Shown: positions 1-11,585 of the stretch, piece by piece
Position numbering within the stretch: position 1 is the stretch's first letter
Layout of the letters: each line of letters begins with the position of its first letter
DNA from: Dermatemys mawii
Lineage: Eukaryota; Chordata; Testudines; Dermatemydidae
Direction: 5' to 3'
Assembly: GCA_007922305.1 (NCBI GenBank)
Contig: ML677374.1
Coordinates: 14,247,080 to 14,311,079 of the forward strand
Length of the DNA stretch: 64,000 nucleotides
Program-made: the position numbers and the translations under genes
The notes under the pieces: generated by a model
What the model was told of the DNA's origin: nothing
The model's database searches: none
What the model saw: the letters and a program-made list of their open reading frames with translations, nothing else

Positions 1-1120
1 GCCTGCTAGATAAACTGAGGAAATTCCAGTCTTCATGCCCAATCAGAAACTGAAAAACACTGGCAGGCAGCCTGGGAAACCCATCACAAGTTTCCATTTT
101 TACCTGCAAGTTGAGGGTAAGCTAGAAGTTTGCAGGCAATGGAGGGAGAGGAATAGAAATAGGGTTTTGACTCCTAGACCTGAAGAAATCCCACAGATCA
201 CAATTCATCTGAAGAACCATGGCTTCCTGATTATTCTCCAGATATCCAAATTGCAACAAAGCTCCACTAGAAGCACAGCTTTTATCATGGTTCCCACTCA
301 TGCCTTGACAAAAACCATCCTCCTAAGTCAGCATGATCTTATTCAGAGAACTATTTGTGACTCTGAAGGGCAATGTCATGGGAATAGGTCTCCTCTAGCT
401 TCAACTCCTCCCAAAGTGATGTGAAATCATAACTACAGAGATCACATAGTTGCCACTCGTCCAGAAGATAAAACCAGCCTTTCTCTGACAAAATTTTGGC
501 CAAAAGAGTAGGTTTTTTGTTCCTTTAATCCCCTCCATGAGAGAAGAGGGTCAGGGGATGATCTCATCATTAGTCCTTTTTCAAGCAAGGCTCACTAGTT
601 CCAACGGGAGCACTGTCTAAAGCAAGCAAAGAGGTCAATAATCCCCCACTCACTTCCCCAGGCAGAGGAGAAAAGCCTACTGGAGGTAGATGATGTGGGC
701 TGCCTATTTACAGCCCCAGAAAAGCATGTTTGTCAAAGCTCTGCAAAGTCATTACTTAGAACCAGATCAGTTGCCCTTTACACCCAGGTTCCATTTATAA
801 ATGGTTTAAGCGTTAATAAATGATGAATGCATGTTATATGCATCCAATTATAGACATGAAGTTGGAGGCTGCTTAAAAGTTTAGGGATCTTTAACAATTA
901 TTAAAATCTACAAATAGTACCTTGACAGGAAGCCTGACCAACGCAACGGACCAAAGCAAACAAGTGAAAAGTGTTAAACAGTCTGTACTTATGAATAATT
1001 TACAATTTTTTACACAGATAAACATCTTTAAGCCAGGTGTTTCCCCGTTAACTGTGGAGTGAACAGAGTTGCTGAGAACTATAGTTTGTTCTTTCTAAGA
1101 GAGAGGAGGAAGAGTCTTAC
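1..1120 (-). other. SPNS3: SPNS3 intron 1, partial
   Basis: This is the 5' part of the intron that follows the first coding exon of the minus-strand spinster gene. The donor GT reads on the minus strand from 1120-1119 (TCAG|GTAAGA). No second SPNS-like exon was found in either strand of this stretch, so the rest of the gene lies beyond the left edge. A 129-codon plus-strand frame at 35-424 has no recognisable domain and is not called. Confidence 0.65.
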
Positions 1121-1346
1121 CTGATACAATAAACCAATCCATGTAGTTGAGTAAGTTAATATAGCACAGCACACCAACTGCTAGGTAAGCTCTCTTTGCT
1201 GAAGTGTTTCCTGGTGTCGATAAGAACTGAGCAGTACTTGTAGTTGATGCAGTAGCTCCATAATTCTGTAAGCCAGGGGGCTGCTGGGACTGCAGGCTGG
1301 TGAACTCATTCATTCCCCTGGACCCCTCTGGCACAGAGCTCTGCAT
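1121..1346 (-). CDS. SPNS3: Spinster homolog 3, first coding exon (partial gene)
   Basis: Spinster proteins are major-facilitator-superfamily transporters; SPNS2 exports sphingosine-1-phosphate, while the substrate of SPNS3 is less clear. This exon encodes 75 codons plus one base. It has a polar Ser/Thr/Gln-rich cytoplasmic N terminus (residues 1-50) followed by the start of transmembrane helix 1, with the spinster signature LCYINLLNYMDWFIV. The Trp-Phe after the Met-Asp favours SPNS3 over SPNS1/2, which as I recall have Arg there; this is from memory. The frame opens further upstream, but the ATG at 1346-1344 is chosen because it has A at -3; an alternative ATG is at 1313. The exon ends at a consensus donor (TCAG|GTAAGA). 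No CpG island surrounds it, so a separate 5' noncoding exon is possible. The position head-to-head with UBE2G1 supports the SPNS3 assignment. Confidence 0.72.
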
Positions 1347-1796
1347 GATCCACCACGCATACACGCACCACAAGTTTCAAAGTCTTTCGAAGTGCATTAA
1401 GCAAAGTCTCGATTTTGCAATCAAGTTATGAGGAACTTCACCCAGTGTAGTCATTTCCTGAAATGACGATCCTCCCACAAGTATAGCCAACTTGCATTGA
1501 AAATTAAGATTCTCATGACAGAGCTTCTGCAGTAAAAGGAGCTCCAGCCCCATGGGTTTTGCTGGGAAATTTAAGTTGTAAAATATATTTTATCTTGCAT
1601 TGAAGGTAAGATTGGACAATGTAAACACAAGATAATCCACTGTGCACGAAGAAAAAGTACTACAGAATTCTGTGAAGGCCTCAAGGAGTGAATGGAGAAG
1701 ATCTTAATAATAACCTTTCCCAGATGCCAGGATTCAGGAAGACTCTTTAGAATCAAAGATGGTCTCTTTGGCAGAGGAGAAAAAGGGGGAGAGACA

Positions 1797-1985
1797 AGAT
1801 GGTCCAGTGACTACGGTACTAGCCTAGGACTTGGGAAACCTGGCTACAAGTTTTTCTTCTACTACGGACTTCCTGTGTGAGCTTAGTTTCTGCCTCAGTT
1901 CCCATCTGTAACAAGGGGATAAAAGCACTGCCTTGCCTACAGGGGTGTTGCAAGGATAAATACATTAAAATATCTTGATGTTCTC
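1797..1985 (+). repeat. MIR-like SINE
   Basis: The stretch follows the MIR pattern: a tRNA-related left part, then 'cctcagttcccatctgtaac', a 'ggggata' core and 'ggggtgttgcaaggat' before an A-rich end. It is diverged, and its ends are approximate. Confidence 0.65.
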
Positions 1986-2684
1986 ATACAGTGGTGATGT
2001 AGGTCACATATCTCAGATATTGCTTCCAGATTCCACATAATTCAGGATTAAGGGAAAGTGGATAATTATTTGATCTACCAATGGAATCTCATCATGTTTT
2101 ACTACAGGGATTTTTGCTGACAGAAACTGAACACTTTAGCATATTTGGTGAGGGAATAAGGAAGGAACTTCCTTCTCTCCTTGCCAAAGATCATGGATGA
2201 ATTTCATTTCAAGATTGAGTACTGAAAAGGGTCCTGAGAGGATTAGGTCGGTATTAACATCACCATCAGTTTCCTCCTCTAATCAGGCAATGGACTGTGG
2301 TTTTTCCAATCTTTTTCCAATCTGCAATATTGTGATTTCCTGTGAAGCGTCTGGTCACATATACTTGAGTATTGCAGGACACAAGAGTCAGTGACCTGCT
2401 TACTAAACGAAATCCAAGTTGGGAATGGTTTGTGATATAGTTAAGTGAAGTTCTAGGATAAACAGGGAGGAAAGCTCAAGAACACTTACATCCCTTATAC
2501 AGGAGACACAAAGACCTTATCATACAGAGGCCAACTATACTTAATGTTACGGTGGTAGTGGAATTACTGTTTGAGTATTCTAATGGAATGTCAACTGCCA
2601 GCCCCATATTCATGGTGAAGTGCTTGCAACAACTCTCTGAAGTGCTTGTTTTAGAAGTTAGAGTTTGCCTTCGGAAGTTATTTT

Positions 2685-2945
2685 AGGGCTTGGCTACACT
2701 GACATTTTACAGCACTCTAACTTGTTGGCTCAGAGGGATGAAAAATAACGCCCCCAGAGCGTAGCAAGTCTGAGTGCTTTAAAGCCCTAGTGTGGACAGG
2801 CTCTGAGTGCTGGGAGCCGGGCTCCAAGCACTCTGAGCTAATCCCCTCGTGGAGGTGGATTACCAGGAGAGCTGGGAGACCTCTCTCCCAGCGCTCCCAC
2901 GTGATCACACTCGCACTTCAAAGCGCTGCCACGGGATCATTCCCG
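2685..2945. mobile_element. Truncated Harbinger-type MITE
   Basis: It starts with TTTAGGGCTTGGCTACACTG, nearly the same as the left end of the Harbinger element at 9930 (GGGCTTGGTTACACTGGC). GC-rich internal sequence with 'agcgct'-like motifs follows. The matching right inverted end is missing, so the copy looks truncated or interrupted near 2945. Confidence 0.5.
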
Positions 2946-3017
2946 TGACAGACTGGTCAAATCTAAGTTTTAGAGAAAAAATGGTAACTCGTCACATACA
3001 TCTTGTGAAAGTGACAA

Positions 3018-3068
3018 AGAGTCCTGGACTCTTTGTCAATTCCAGACTAACACGGCTACCCCTCTGAT
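3018..3068. repeat. Dispersed repeat fragment with AGACTAACACGGCTACC end
   Basis: The phrase AGACTAACACGGCTACC followed by 'cctctgat' recurs in altered form at 52905-52930 (AGACGAACAAGGCTACC followed by 'actctga'). It is a widespread reptile repeat end. I do not know its class with certainty. Confidence 0.45.
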
Positions 3069-3974
3069 TCTATACATCTTGTGAGTCACTCTTGCACATT
3101 ACCAACTTCAGGTGGTAGCATCTTTAAACTCCCTTAATAGACTGCAACATGAGTAATGTGTGAATTAACAGGATAGTGTCCGGCCCTATGTGCAACAGCT
3201 AGGCAGGCACTTAAATTGTATTCCAAGAGGAATGGCTAATGACATCATTGGTGAGTTGTGCATAGAGACAGAGCAGTAGGGTCACATTTTTAAGCGTTCA
3301 GCATCTCACACTTGGGGCCAGATTTCTTTTGACAATTAGCACCTAGCATGCTGAATTCCTTTGGCAATCTGGCCCCAATTGCAAGTGGAGAAAAACTACA
3401 ATATTATGGACTTGCTTTCTTGAAGATCTGGCTCTCTGTGAACCAGAGGGTTTGATTCTGCCCCTAGCGAAATTTAAGCAAGATTTTAGTTTTGCAAAAA
3501 CATTTCAGTTACATACCAAACAGCTTTTTAATAGGTATACTCTAAAAAACTCATTTGTTCATACGTTTGGTTTTTTGTTTCTGCTTTTTTGCCACAGGTA
3601 TTCTGCTTCACGTCACCCAACTGGGTTTGGAAGATATTTAGTCCAGTAACTAAAGGATGAACTATATCTTAATGCATACAAGAAAGTGGTCCAAATCCTT
3701 TTGGCTACAAATACCCGGGAAAAATAAATGGTGAGAGAACCTTGTTGCGATTAAAGTACGCTATCATTGTTGGTAATTAGGCTAGAGATTGATATGCAAG
3801 CTCAGTTTAAGAATTGCTAGGTATTCCTAAACTAGACAGACTGCTGTTTTGGTTTCAGTAATTAATCTTTCAACAGAGTTAAGTTTTAAGAAAATTTTGA
3901 AGGAGGTGCTCTGATTTCAATACTGAATATGTGTGAATGAACACACAGTATACTTCTTATTTGTTTGCCTAGGA

Positions 3975-4283
3975 CAGGGGTCAGCAACCTTTCAGAAGTG
4001 GTGTGCCAAGTTTCATTTATTCACTCTAATTTAAGGTTGCGTGTGCCAGTAATACATGTTAACGTTTTTAGAAGGTCTCTTTCTATAAGTCTAATATATA
4101 GAACTAAGCTATTGTTGTATGTAAAGTAAATAAGGTTTTTAAAATGTTTAAGAAGATTCATTTAAAATTAAATTAAAATGCAGAGCTCCCTGACTGGTTG
4201 CCAGGATCCAGGCAGTGAGTGCGCCACTGAAAATCAGCTTGCGTCCTGCCTTCGGCACTCGTGCCATAGGTTGCCTACCCCTG
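3975..4283. mobile_element. Non-autonomous hAT element, copy 1
   Basis: The inverted ends are CAGGGGTCAGCAACC on the left and GGTTGCCTACCCCTG on the right. The flanks are gcctagga (3967-3974) and tcctagga (4284-4291), matching at 7 of 8 bases, as expected for an 8-bp hAT target duplication. The interior is AT-rich with no coding capacity. Related copies are at 23986 and 30932. Confidence 0.8.
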
Positions 4284-5604
4284 TCCTAGGAAATAGCTAT
4301 TTGGCATAATTAGTGTAGTTTCAGTCAACAGGATAATGGGCCACCAGATGTCACTGAAGTACGAAAAAGCAGCATGTATTTGTTACGATTTGGAATGCCT
4401 TGTCCAAGGTTCCTGTTGTATTTCATATCACCTTCACGCTTCAATCACACAATAGGCTGCTGCGGGCCAGCTTCACTATTAATAAGTCATACACTTTTTA
4501 AAGAGTGTAACACTCAGAAACAATGACTGATAATCTGCCCTGGCATTATTCAACTAAACCCAGACACTCAGCATTAAGGCCAGTGAAACAATATCTCTGA
4601 GAGTGTTAGAAGTCTGGATGCAGCCATGGTTATGTTTTCAATAGCTAAGTTTCTTCTTTAAAGAAACACTTTAGTAATTTAAGTTTTACTAGGTTTTGTT
4701 TTTTAAGGCAGCTTATGTTTTGGGCCTAATATTACACGTGTTTAAGTTAGTTTAAGGTTTTTCAAAAGTGTTTGTAAAAATATTGTTGTGGGGTGTTGGA
4801 AAGTCAAAGAGCACCACTGTTCTAATGTTTAACTAGAAAGTGAGGTTGTTTGTAAACAGGAAGTGAAACAGATCAGCTGAGTTTCACTGTTTAAGCTAAG
4901 AAAAGCAAAGAACATATGCAGTCAATCAAAATTTCAAAATTAAAATAACTTCATAGTTTTAGCTATCCATTGTTTTTATTTTAAGCATCCCTTCAAAAGA
5001 AAGATAGTTCTATTGTTCTATTAATTGTCTAGAGACACTACCCAACCCTAACCAATCAAGTCGTCTGTGCTTTAGGAGCAGGCACTGAAGGAAAGACTAC
5101 TCAGGACCCACCTCCACTTCTGATAGTCTAAATCCCCTCTTGCTTGGGACCCTCTCCCACACTCACACAACTTCTGGTTCTGCTGTCTCCAGAGCATGTC
5201 CTGCATTGCCACAGGATTCTGAACATCAGCTACTGCACTTGTTGCCAAGTACCTAATGTAAGAGATATATAGAACAGATATGCCTTGAAGGACCAATAAC
5301 GACTAACTCCTTCTGGCCCTCAAGAAATTAGAAAAGCTCTCCATCTCTGCTTTTCCCAAAATAGGAGCCAGAGCCACCTAGAAGTAAACAAAAAATGGTT
5401 CACACCATGTGAGATACAATCTAAGGACCCACAAATCAGCCAAGGCTATACGTTCCTCTCCCTAAAAACAGAAACTAAAATGGCTAAATGAGAATACTGT
5501 TAATCACCTAGGCAAGAAATTCTTATAATATGCAAATTGATTAAACCTTTTTCTCCCTACCAACCTAGCTAGAAAATACTCCAAGTCACCAAGCAAGCTC
5601 TCCC

Positions 5605-5935
5605 ATGCAAAGTAACCAAGAGCACGAGGCCGGTAATCTAGAGGTCATCTTTGACACTGCCCTCTTATTAGGCTCACACATTCAGGCCATATCTAATTCT
5701 TATTACTTATTTCTGATAAAATTCTATGGATTTGACCTTTCCTCTCTCCACTACACCAAAATCTCTCATCCAGGCCCTCATCTTCCATCTCAACTCTGCT
5801 ATCTTCCACTGAAATTGCTACACACCCTCAGATCCCTCCAGCCACTCCTGTTTTCCAATGTGAACCCTAAGTTTGTCTTTACTTTTATGGCCCTTTCAAG
5901 GTTTAGCCTCACTGATCAGTTTTTCTGGACATGAC
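5605..5935 (+). repeat. LINE reverse-transcriptase remnant (L2/CR1-like), low confidence
   Basis: An open 109-codon frame begins near 'EVIFDTALLLGSHI' and continues with 'SSLHYTKI' and 'CYLPLKLLH'. This resembles the region C-terminal to the RT core in L2/CR1-type LINEs, where a V-I-F-D...S-H-I motif is followed by a conserved LDYCN-like stretch, here degraded. There is no host-gene context. A protein search against RT profiles would decide. Confidence 0.35.
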
Positions 5936-8900
5936 AGCCATCATCATTGCTCTACCGAAGATGACAGCCTGTATTGCCCATTAGTATTTCTCCCATCAAC
6001 GCTTTCATGTTTTCACATGCTCCCATGAGGCATGGGGAAAACTCTATTAAAAAACCCCCAAAATTAAACAAACAATCACCTCATGACTGACCTCTGCTAT
6101 GATGCCTGCAAAATGCTGCCATCTGATAATGGCTACACAATACACCTGCTCGTTATACAACAGATTCACTTTTACCTAGTCATGCCCTCTCCTTATTTGT
6201 CCGTACCTGCAGTTAATGTTTTCTTACACTATTTTGAACCTGGCAGACACAACTGAGAATCTCCAGAAGAATATATGCAATATGTGGTAATAGCGATAGC
6301 AACTAGCACTGTATTTCTGTCAGCTTCATTAATCCAGTTAAAAGGCTGCGCTCAGACATGAGATGCCTGGAGACCTAGAGAGGAGAGTTTACAGACAACT
6401 GATGTAAAGACACTGGTTTTGTTTGAAATGATTTTCTACCATTTACTATCAATGCTTTTGAATATATTTTTGTCTACATTTACCTTCTTAGGGCCAAATA
6501 TTCTGCAATGTTTGTTTAAAGTTTGCTGTTTCTGTGAGCAGCCTTGAAGATAAGCTAGTTTGCCATGACAGTCTCAGAAAGATAACCCAAAAGAGCCAGT
6601 TTGTTTACAAACCACAAACAAACCTGAGAGCTTTCGCAGTATTCTCTTACCTCCAAATCACCTCCACTACATAGATCCCAAGACAGAGGTTAATTGATTA
6701 ACTCAGGATCAAGCAGCAAAATCTGTAGCAGAACTGGCAATGAAGGGCTAGGAATGGATACATCTCTTCTGTTTGCAAGAGGAAAAAAACACATATGCTC
6801 CCTATCAGCCCTTTTCTACAGCTACAGCAAGAAAAGTTAGAGCTGTGCATGTGAATCCAAGGGCAGACAAGAATCAAGATTGCAGTACCGAAGTGTTTAA
6901 TTTTACTACACATTTGATAATGACGAGATAGAAGCTTAGTCTGTGTAAAGAGACTACACGATTTTGAAATCTGAATGTTAGTGTTCTGTTGCAATTATCT
7001 GCAATGTGGGTGGCAGTGTGACCAAACTCAAGAGTTCACTGCATGGCAAGAACTGAAGATGAGATGTGATGCTACTCAGGGGAAAAGGCAGCTGAGTACA
7101 TGAGGTGAGTGGGAACTAACCGGAAAGGTTCAATAGGAAGGCGATATATGGAAAGTACTAGCAACTACAAGTGAGCCAAAGAGGCAGTGTTTGAATTTGA
7201 TCCGATTTAGATGAGGGTTTGGGTTCCACAGTCAAGACTTTTGAGATGTCACCTTGCTCTGTATTTGAACCACATTTAGAAAATAGAGCCCTTCCAATTT
7301 TGGATCCAACTCAGTACCAAGAACATTGGAACTGTTTTGGATCCAGACATTAGAATCTGATGTGTGTCTGAAGAGACGGAAATTTGATTTACTATTTGAA
7401 CCAACATCTAGCAATGATAGATGTGGCAATTAAGAAGGACAGAAAGTTACCAAAGTCTGCAATGTGAAATGGTATGAAAGTGACAGTGATTTGGGACTTC
7501 AGAAGCACTAACGCAGAATGCCAGTAGCCTGTCTAATTCTAGCAAGAAGCCATATAGTAATACTCCAAGGTGACCGAAGTACATCTCCAAGGTGACTGGA
7601 GTACAGTTTGTGTACATCTTTCTGGCATTCATGTGTCCTTCTGACTTACTTACAACTTTCAGGATTTTAGTCACATTGGAATAGGTATTGTGAGGGATGT
7701 GGTCTGTGCCATCATGAAGGTGTGGTTACAAAAGTCTGAGAAACTCTGGACTCATAGCTTGCCAAATTTACCCAACACGGATATCTAAAATTGGACTATT
7801 CACTGGTGATGAAATAACATTCTAAAGGTAATTGCAGTAGTTGTTTATATGGAAAAGTAGTACTAGGGAAATATTTAACTTTTAAAAATGGAATTTAGCA
7901 GCTGAAAATTAAGAACCAACACAACATGCTCAGACTACCAGCAAGTATCCTGCAGACCATGGGTGACAGTTTGGGAACCACTGTTTCAGTTCATTCAAGT
8001 TGGGTTGATTTGGCTTTGCTTTCCTGGGCTAACATGGCATGAAATGAAGATGTGTGAGGGTCTGAAATGTTCAAGCTAGCAGACTTATTTCAAGTTAGTC
8101 TTCTGAATATAGTACACTTCACAAGTAACATCTTTTTATAAAAAGATTCTGATAAGACAAGAAGTCAAACTGGTCTTTAGTACTGACATATATGGGGAAA
8201 ACATCCTCTTCAAACCAACCTTCACATTTTGTGAGCACAATGATTACTAATTTTTAGCCGTCCCATCATTGTTTGTTTTCATCATGCTCTGTTGTGGGAC
8301 AATTTCTCCTCCATTACATTCATCAGCCCCACTGACTTCACTTGCATTACACAAACGCCAGACAGAAAGAGATTTGGTTCTGTATTTCCAGTAGATAACT
8401 TTCTAGTGCGCATTAGTTATTTGTACATATCTATGAGATGGACCTAAACTAAACAAAGAGCCAAGCTTCGACAGAGTTAAGGGGATGTTTAGACCAGAGG
8501 ATTTATTTCAGACCCATCTACTATTGCTAATGGAAAGAGAACTAAAAGGTGAACATGGCCTCTCAAGGCACAAGATTACATAGGATTGCAGAGATTTAGG
8601 CATTGTTTTCTTCCCTATCCAAAGACACATTGGCTGTTCCCCACCTTGAAAATGCACCAGACAATTGTTTTGTCACTGTGTTATTTCACGTTCCTGAAAC
8701 AAAGGGTTAAGATGCCAATACCAGAATTTTATTGTCCTGGTGTTTCTGCTACTTTGTCTCTAGCAGAGTTGTCTGCTAGAGTTTGTCAGGACCGAGTTGT
8801 TACCTGTAGTCCCCTTTTAAGCATAAAGAAGAAACCCACATCCAAGTAAACTGGAAAGGCTAGGAATAATAGTGTGGCTTACTTGTATTTTAAATGGAGT

Positions 8901-9099
8901 TTTAGCAGGTACTTGTCTGCTTTGTTCTTGTGATCAGGCAGCATACTGAAGTTTAGGAGTGTTGAATGGTATATTTTCCTTTGGTGAAAAATGATGGTCC
9001 TTGCTGCTGTTCCGATACATTTAGGAATAGGCAGTTATGGTCTCCGTCTTTATTCTGTTTCTGTAAGGATGGTCACAAAACAGGTCTTATAAATAATCT

Positions 9100-9303
9100 A
9101 CTCAATTACTGTCTCTGTGCCCCAACCCCCTGCCCCAGTCCTGATCCGCCTCCCACACTCTGAACTCATTTCTGGCCCCATCCTTAGCCAGAGTCCTCAC
9201 CCCCTCCCACACTCCAACCCCCAATGTTGTGAGCATTCATGGCCCACCATACAGTTGCCATACCCAGATGTGGCCCTTGGGCCAAAACGTTTTCCCATCC
9301 CTG
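9100..9303. mobile_element. GC-rich hAT-like element end
   Basis: A C-rich, CCCCA-repetitive stretch ends in 'gatgtggcccttgggccaaa' and then CCATCCCTG. The same terminal module (gatgtggccctcgggccaaa ... CCCACCCTG) closes the element at 25600-25880. The left end is not defined. Confidence 0.5.
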
Positions 9304-10288
9304 CTCTGGAAGTAAGTTCAAACTCTCACTTCAAAGGGGCACTTCAAGAATCTGTGCAATGGTTCATGTCTCGCATAAGATAAGGACCTTGTTATAAGTG
9401 GTTGAGTAATTCTGCTTTAGCAGAATACTAGACGCAGGGCTGGGAGCCAGACAAATACTGATAATTCCTTTGTGGGTTGTGGCCACAGAAACAATAGAGA
9501 GAAGATTGCTTTAATTATGACCTAATCCTACACTCCTGTCTCATTGATTGCAATGGGAATTTTATGAAAGGACTAAGACTGCTATATTGCCCTTTCCCCG
9601 CCCCCCACATCATCATTCTTTTTCTCTTCCTCCCCACCCAAGTCATTCCACTCTACTCTTCCCCTCCCAAAAAATCCTATTCTGCCAGAGAACCAGAAGT
9701 ACTTGAGCGGTATGGAACACTGCTATGCTCATTAGGCATAACAGTCTGGTGTCAATTACATTAGATACAAGCCAGAAGTAAATATTCCATGAGTATGTCT
9801 ACACAGCAAAAAAATCCGTGAGTCTCAGAGCACGGGTCAACTGGGTCAGGCTCATAGAGCTTGTGCTGCGGGGCTAAAAAGAGCAGTGTAGACATTTGGG
9901 TTCAGGCTGGAGCCAGTGTCTGGAACTTAGGGCTTGGTTACACTGGCACTTTATAGCACTATAAAGCCCCCACGAGCGCTATAACCTCCTCCCCGTCCAC
10001 ACTGGCAAGTCATGTAGAGCGCTATAACCGCTGAGTTATAGCGCTATTGTTAATCCACCTCCGCATGGGGAATAAGGGCTCTAGCGCACCTGCTGTAGTG
10101 CTACAGCAAGAATGTGGACACCCACTGCACATTAATTGGCTTCCAGCCCGTCCCATAATTCCTGTTTGAGCCACTCTGGTCATCACTTGCAAACTCTTTT
10201 GTCCTGTCCTCAGGTGACCACACGTCAGACCCGCCCTTTAAAGTTCCAGGGAAATTTGAAAATCCCCTTCCTGTTTGCTCCAGCCAAG

Positions 10289-10455
10289 CGTGGCGTGCTC
10301 TCAGGGAACCCTTGCAGGCGATCATTCTCATTGATCTGATTGATTGCGTGGCGTGGTCTCAGGGAATCCTTGCAGGTGATCATTCTCATTGATCTGATTG
10401 ATCGCGTGGCGTGGTCTCAGGGAATCGTTGCAGGTGATCATTCAGATTGATCATC
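10289..10455 (+). repeat. 58-bp tandem repeat before the MYB-like gene
   Basis: Units start at 10289, 10347 and 10405 with 'cgtggcgtg(c/g)tctcaggg', and the third is incomplete (about 2.9 copies). Each holds 'gatcattctcattgatctga' or a variant. The array stops exactly at the ATG of the MYB-like frame, so it makes up the putative promoter/5' leader or a protein-binding array. Confidence 0.85.
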
Positions 10456-10926
10456 ATGACTCCACGTGCCATGCCTCCTCGCAATAGGCGATCCCCAGCA
10501 TGGAGCAATAGCGAGGTGCTGGACCTCATCAGTTGTTGGGGGGAAGAGGCTGTTCAGTCTCAGCTGCGGTCTAGCCGCAGGAATTTTGACACCTATGGGC
10601 AGATATCACGGGCCTTGGCAGAAAGAGGCCATGAGCGGGACACTCTGCAGTGCCGTGTTAAGGTAAAGGAGCTTAGGAATGCGTATCGCAAAGCCCGCGA
10701 GGCAAACGGCCGCTCCGGGGCAGCCCCGGTGACTTGCAGATTTTATAAGGAGCTGCACGCGATACTTGGTGGTGATCCCACGGTCACTCCATCGACCACC
10801 ACGGACACTTCCCAGCCCACCAGTGAAGTGGGGGGGTGAGGAGGAGGACGAAGAGCAGGAGGATGAAGAAGAGGAGGAGGAGGAGGACGAGTCGGCAGCG
10901 ACCCAGGGCACGGAGGAGTCCCTGGA

Positions 10927-11272
10927 CGCATGCAGCCAGGAGCTCTTCTCAACCCAGGAGGGCAGCCAGCCACAGCGTCCAGCGGTTGCAGGGGCCAGCT
11001 CAGCAGCGGATTGCGGAGGTAAAACTGCTTTTCTATGGGGAACGCAGGCAGCTTGGGGTGGAAAGGGATGCAGGGGGCATTCCACCTGGAGCTCTTCTCA
11101 AGCCAGGAGGAGGGCAGGGGGGCATGCAGCCAGGAGCTCTCCTCTAAAGCCAGGAGGAGGGCGGACAGCCACAGCGTCCGGCAGTTGCAGGGGCCAGCTC
11201 AGCAGCGGATTGCGGAGGTAAAGCTGCTTTTCTAAGGGGAAGGCAGGCAGCTTGGGGTGGAAAGGGATGCTT
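10927..11272 (+). repeat. Imperfect 199-bp tandem duplication over the exon 1 end
   Basis: The phrase 'gccacagcgtcc...gcaggggccagctcagcagcggattgcggaggtaaa' occurs at offset 199, with cacagcgtcc at 10971-10980 and 11170-11179. Both copies include the 'catgcagccaggagctct' start and the splice donor, giving donors at 11019 and 11218. Since 199 is not a multiple of three, the second copy is out of frame with the first. Confidence 0.85.
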
Positions 11273-11282
11273 GCATGCTTGC

Positions 11283-11585
11283 CTACATGTGGAATAGTGC
11301 ATTGATGTAGTCTGTCACCTCGCGGTAGTCATCATCAGTAATCTCTTCAAAGGTCTCAATAAGAGCGCTTGCAATGCGCCTGCGCAGGTTTCCCGGAAGA
11401 GCCAGCGTGGCCCCCGTCCCGGTCCCGGTCACTAGTCCCTGCCACTGTGCTACAATGTGTGGGGGGAGCATTGGTGCACATAGGCACGCTGCATATGGCC
11501 CTGGGCGGAAGCCGCATCTTATTAAAATTCCTTCCCTTTGTTTCTCAGTGACTCGAAGCAACGAGATATCTTCCAGGACAAACAC
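11283..11585 (-). CDS. Possible third Harbinger ORF, antisense in the MYB gene intron
   Basis: A 100-codon frame lies entirely within the intron of the MYB-like gene, on the opposite strand. I do not recognise its family. The C-terminal 40 residues look like real protein: 'LRRRIASALIETFEEI' followed by 'TDDDYREVTDYINALFHM', an amphipathic helical pattern with normal codon variety, ending in TAG at 11283-11285. The N-terminal half is less convincing, and its first part overlaps a possible plus-strand exon at 11549-11614. It could be a true small gene, a 3' exon of a minus-strand transcript, or chance. The frame has no stop although the neighbouring gene is frameshifted. Confidence 0.35.
   Translation of the reverse strand: MFVLEDISLLRVTEKQREGILIRCGFRPGPYAACLCAPMLPPHIVAQWQGLVTGTGTGATLALPGNLRRRIASALIETFEEITDDDYREVTDYINALFHM

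Noticed and set aside
35..424. 129-codon plus-strand frame at the left edge
   Set aside because: No recognisable domain; it lies in an intron of SPNS3 on the opposite strand and has no start or splice context.
10606..11085. Minus-strand 159-codon frame with a serine run
   Set aside because: It is the antisense reading of the acidic Glu/Asp tract of the MYB-like gene.
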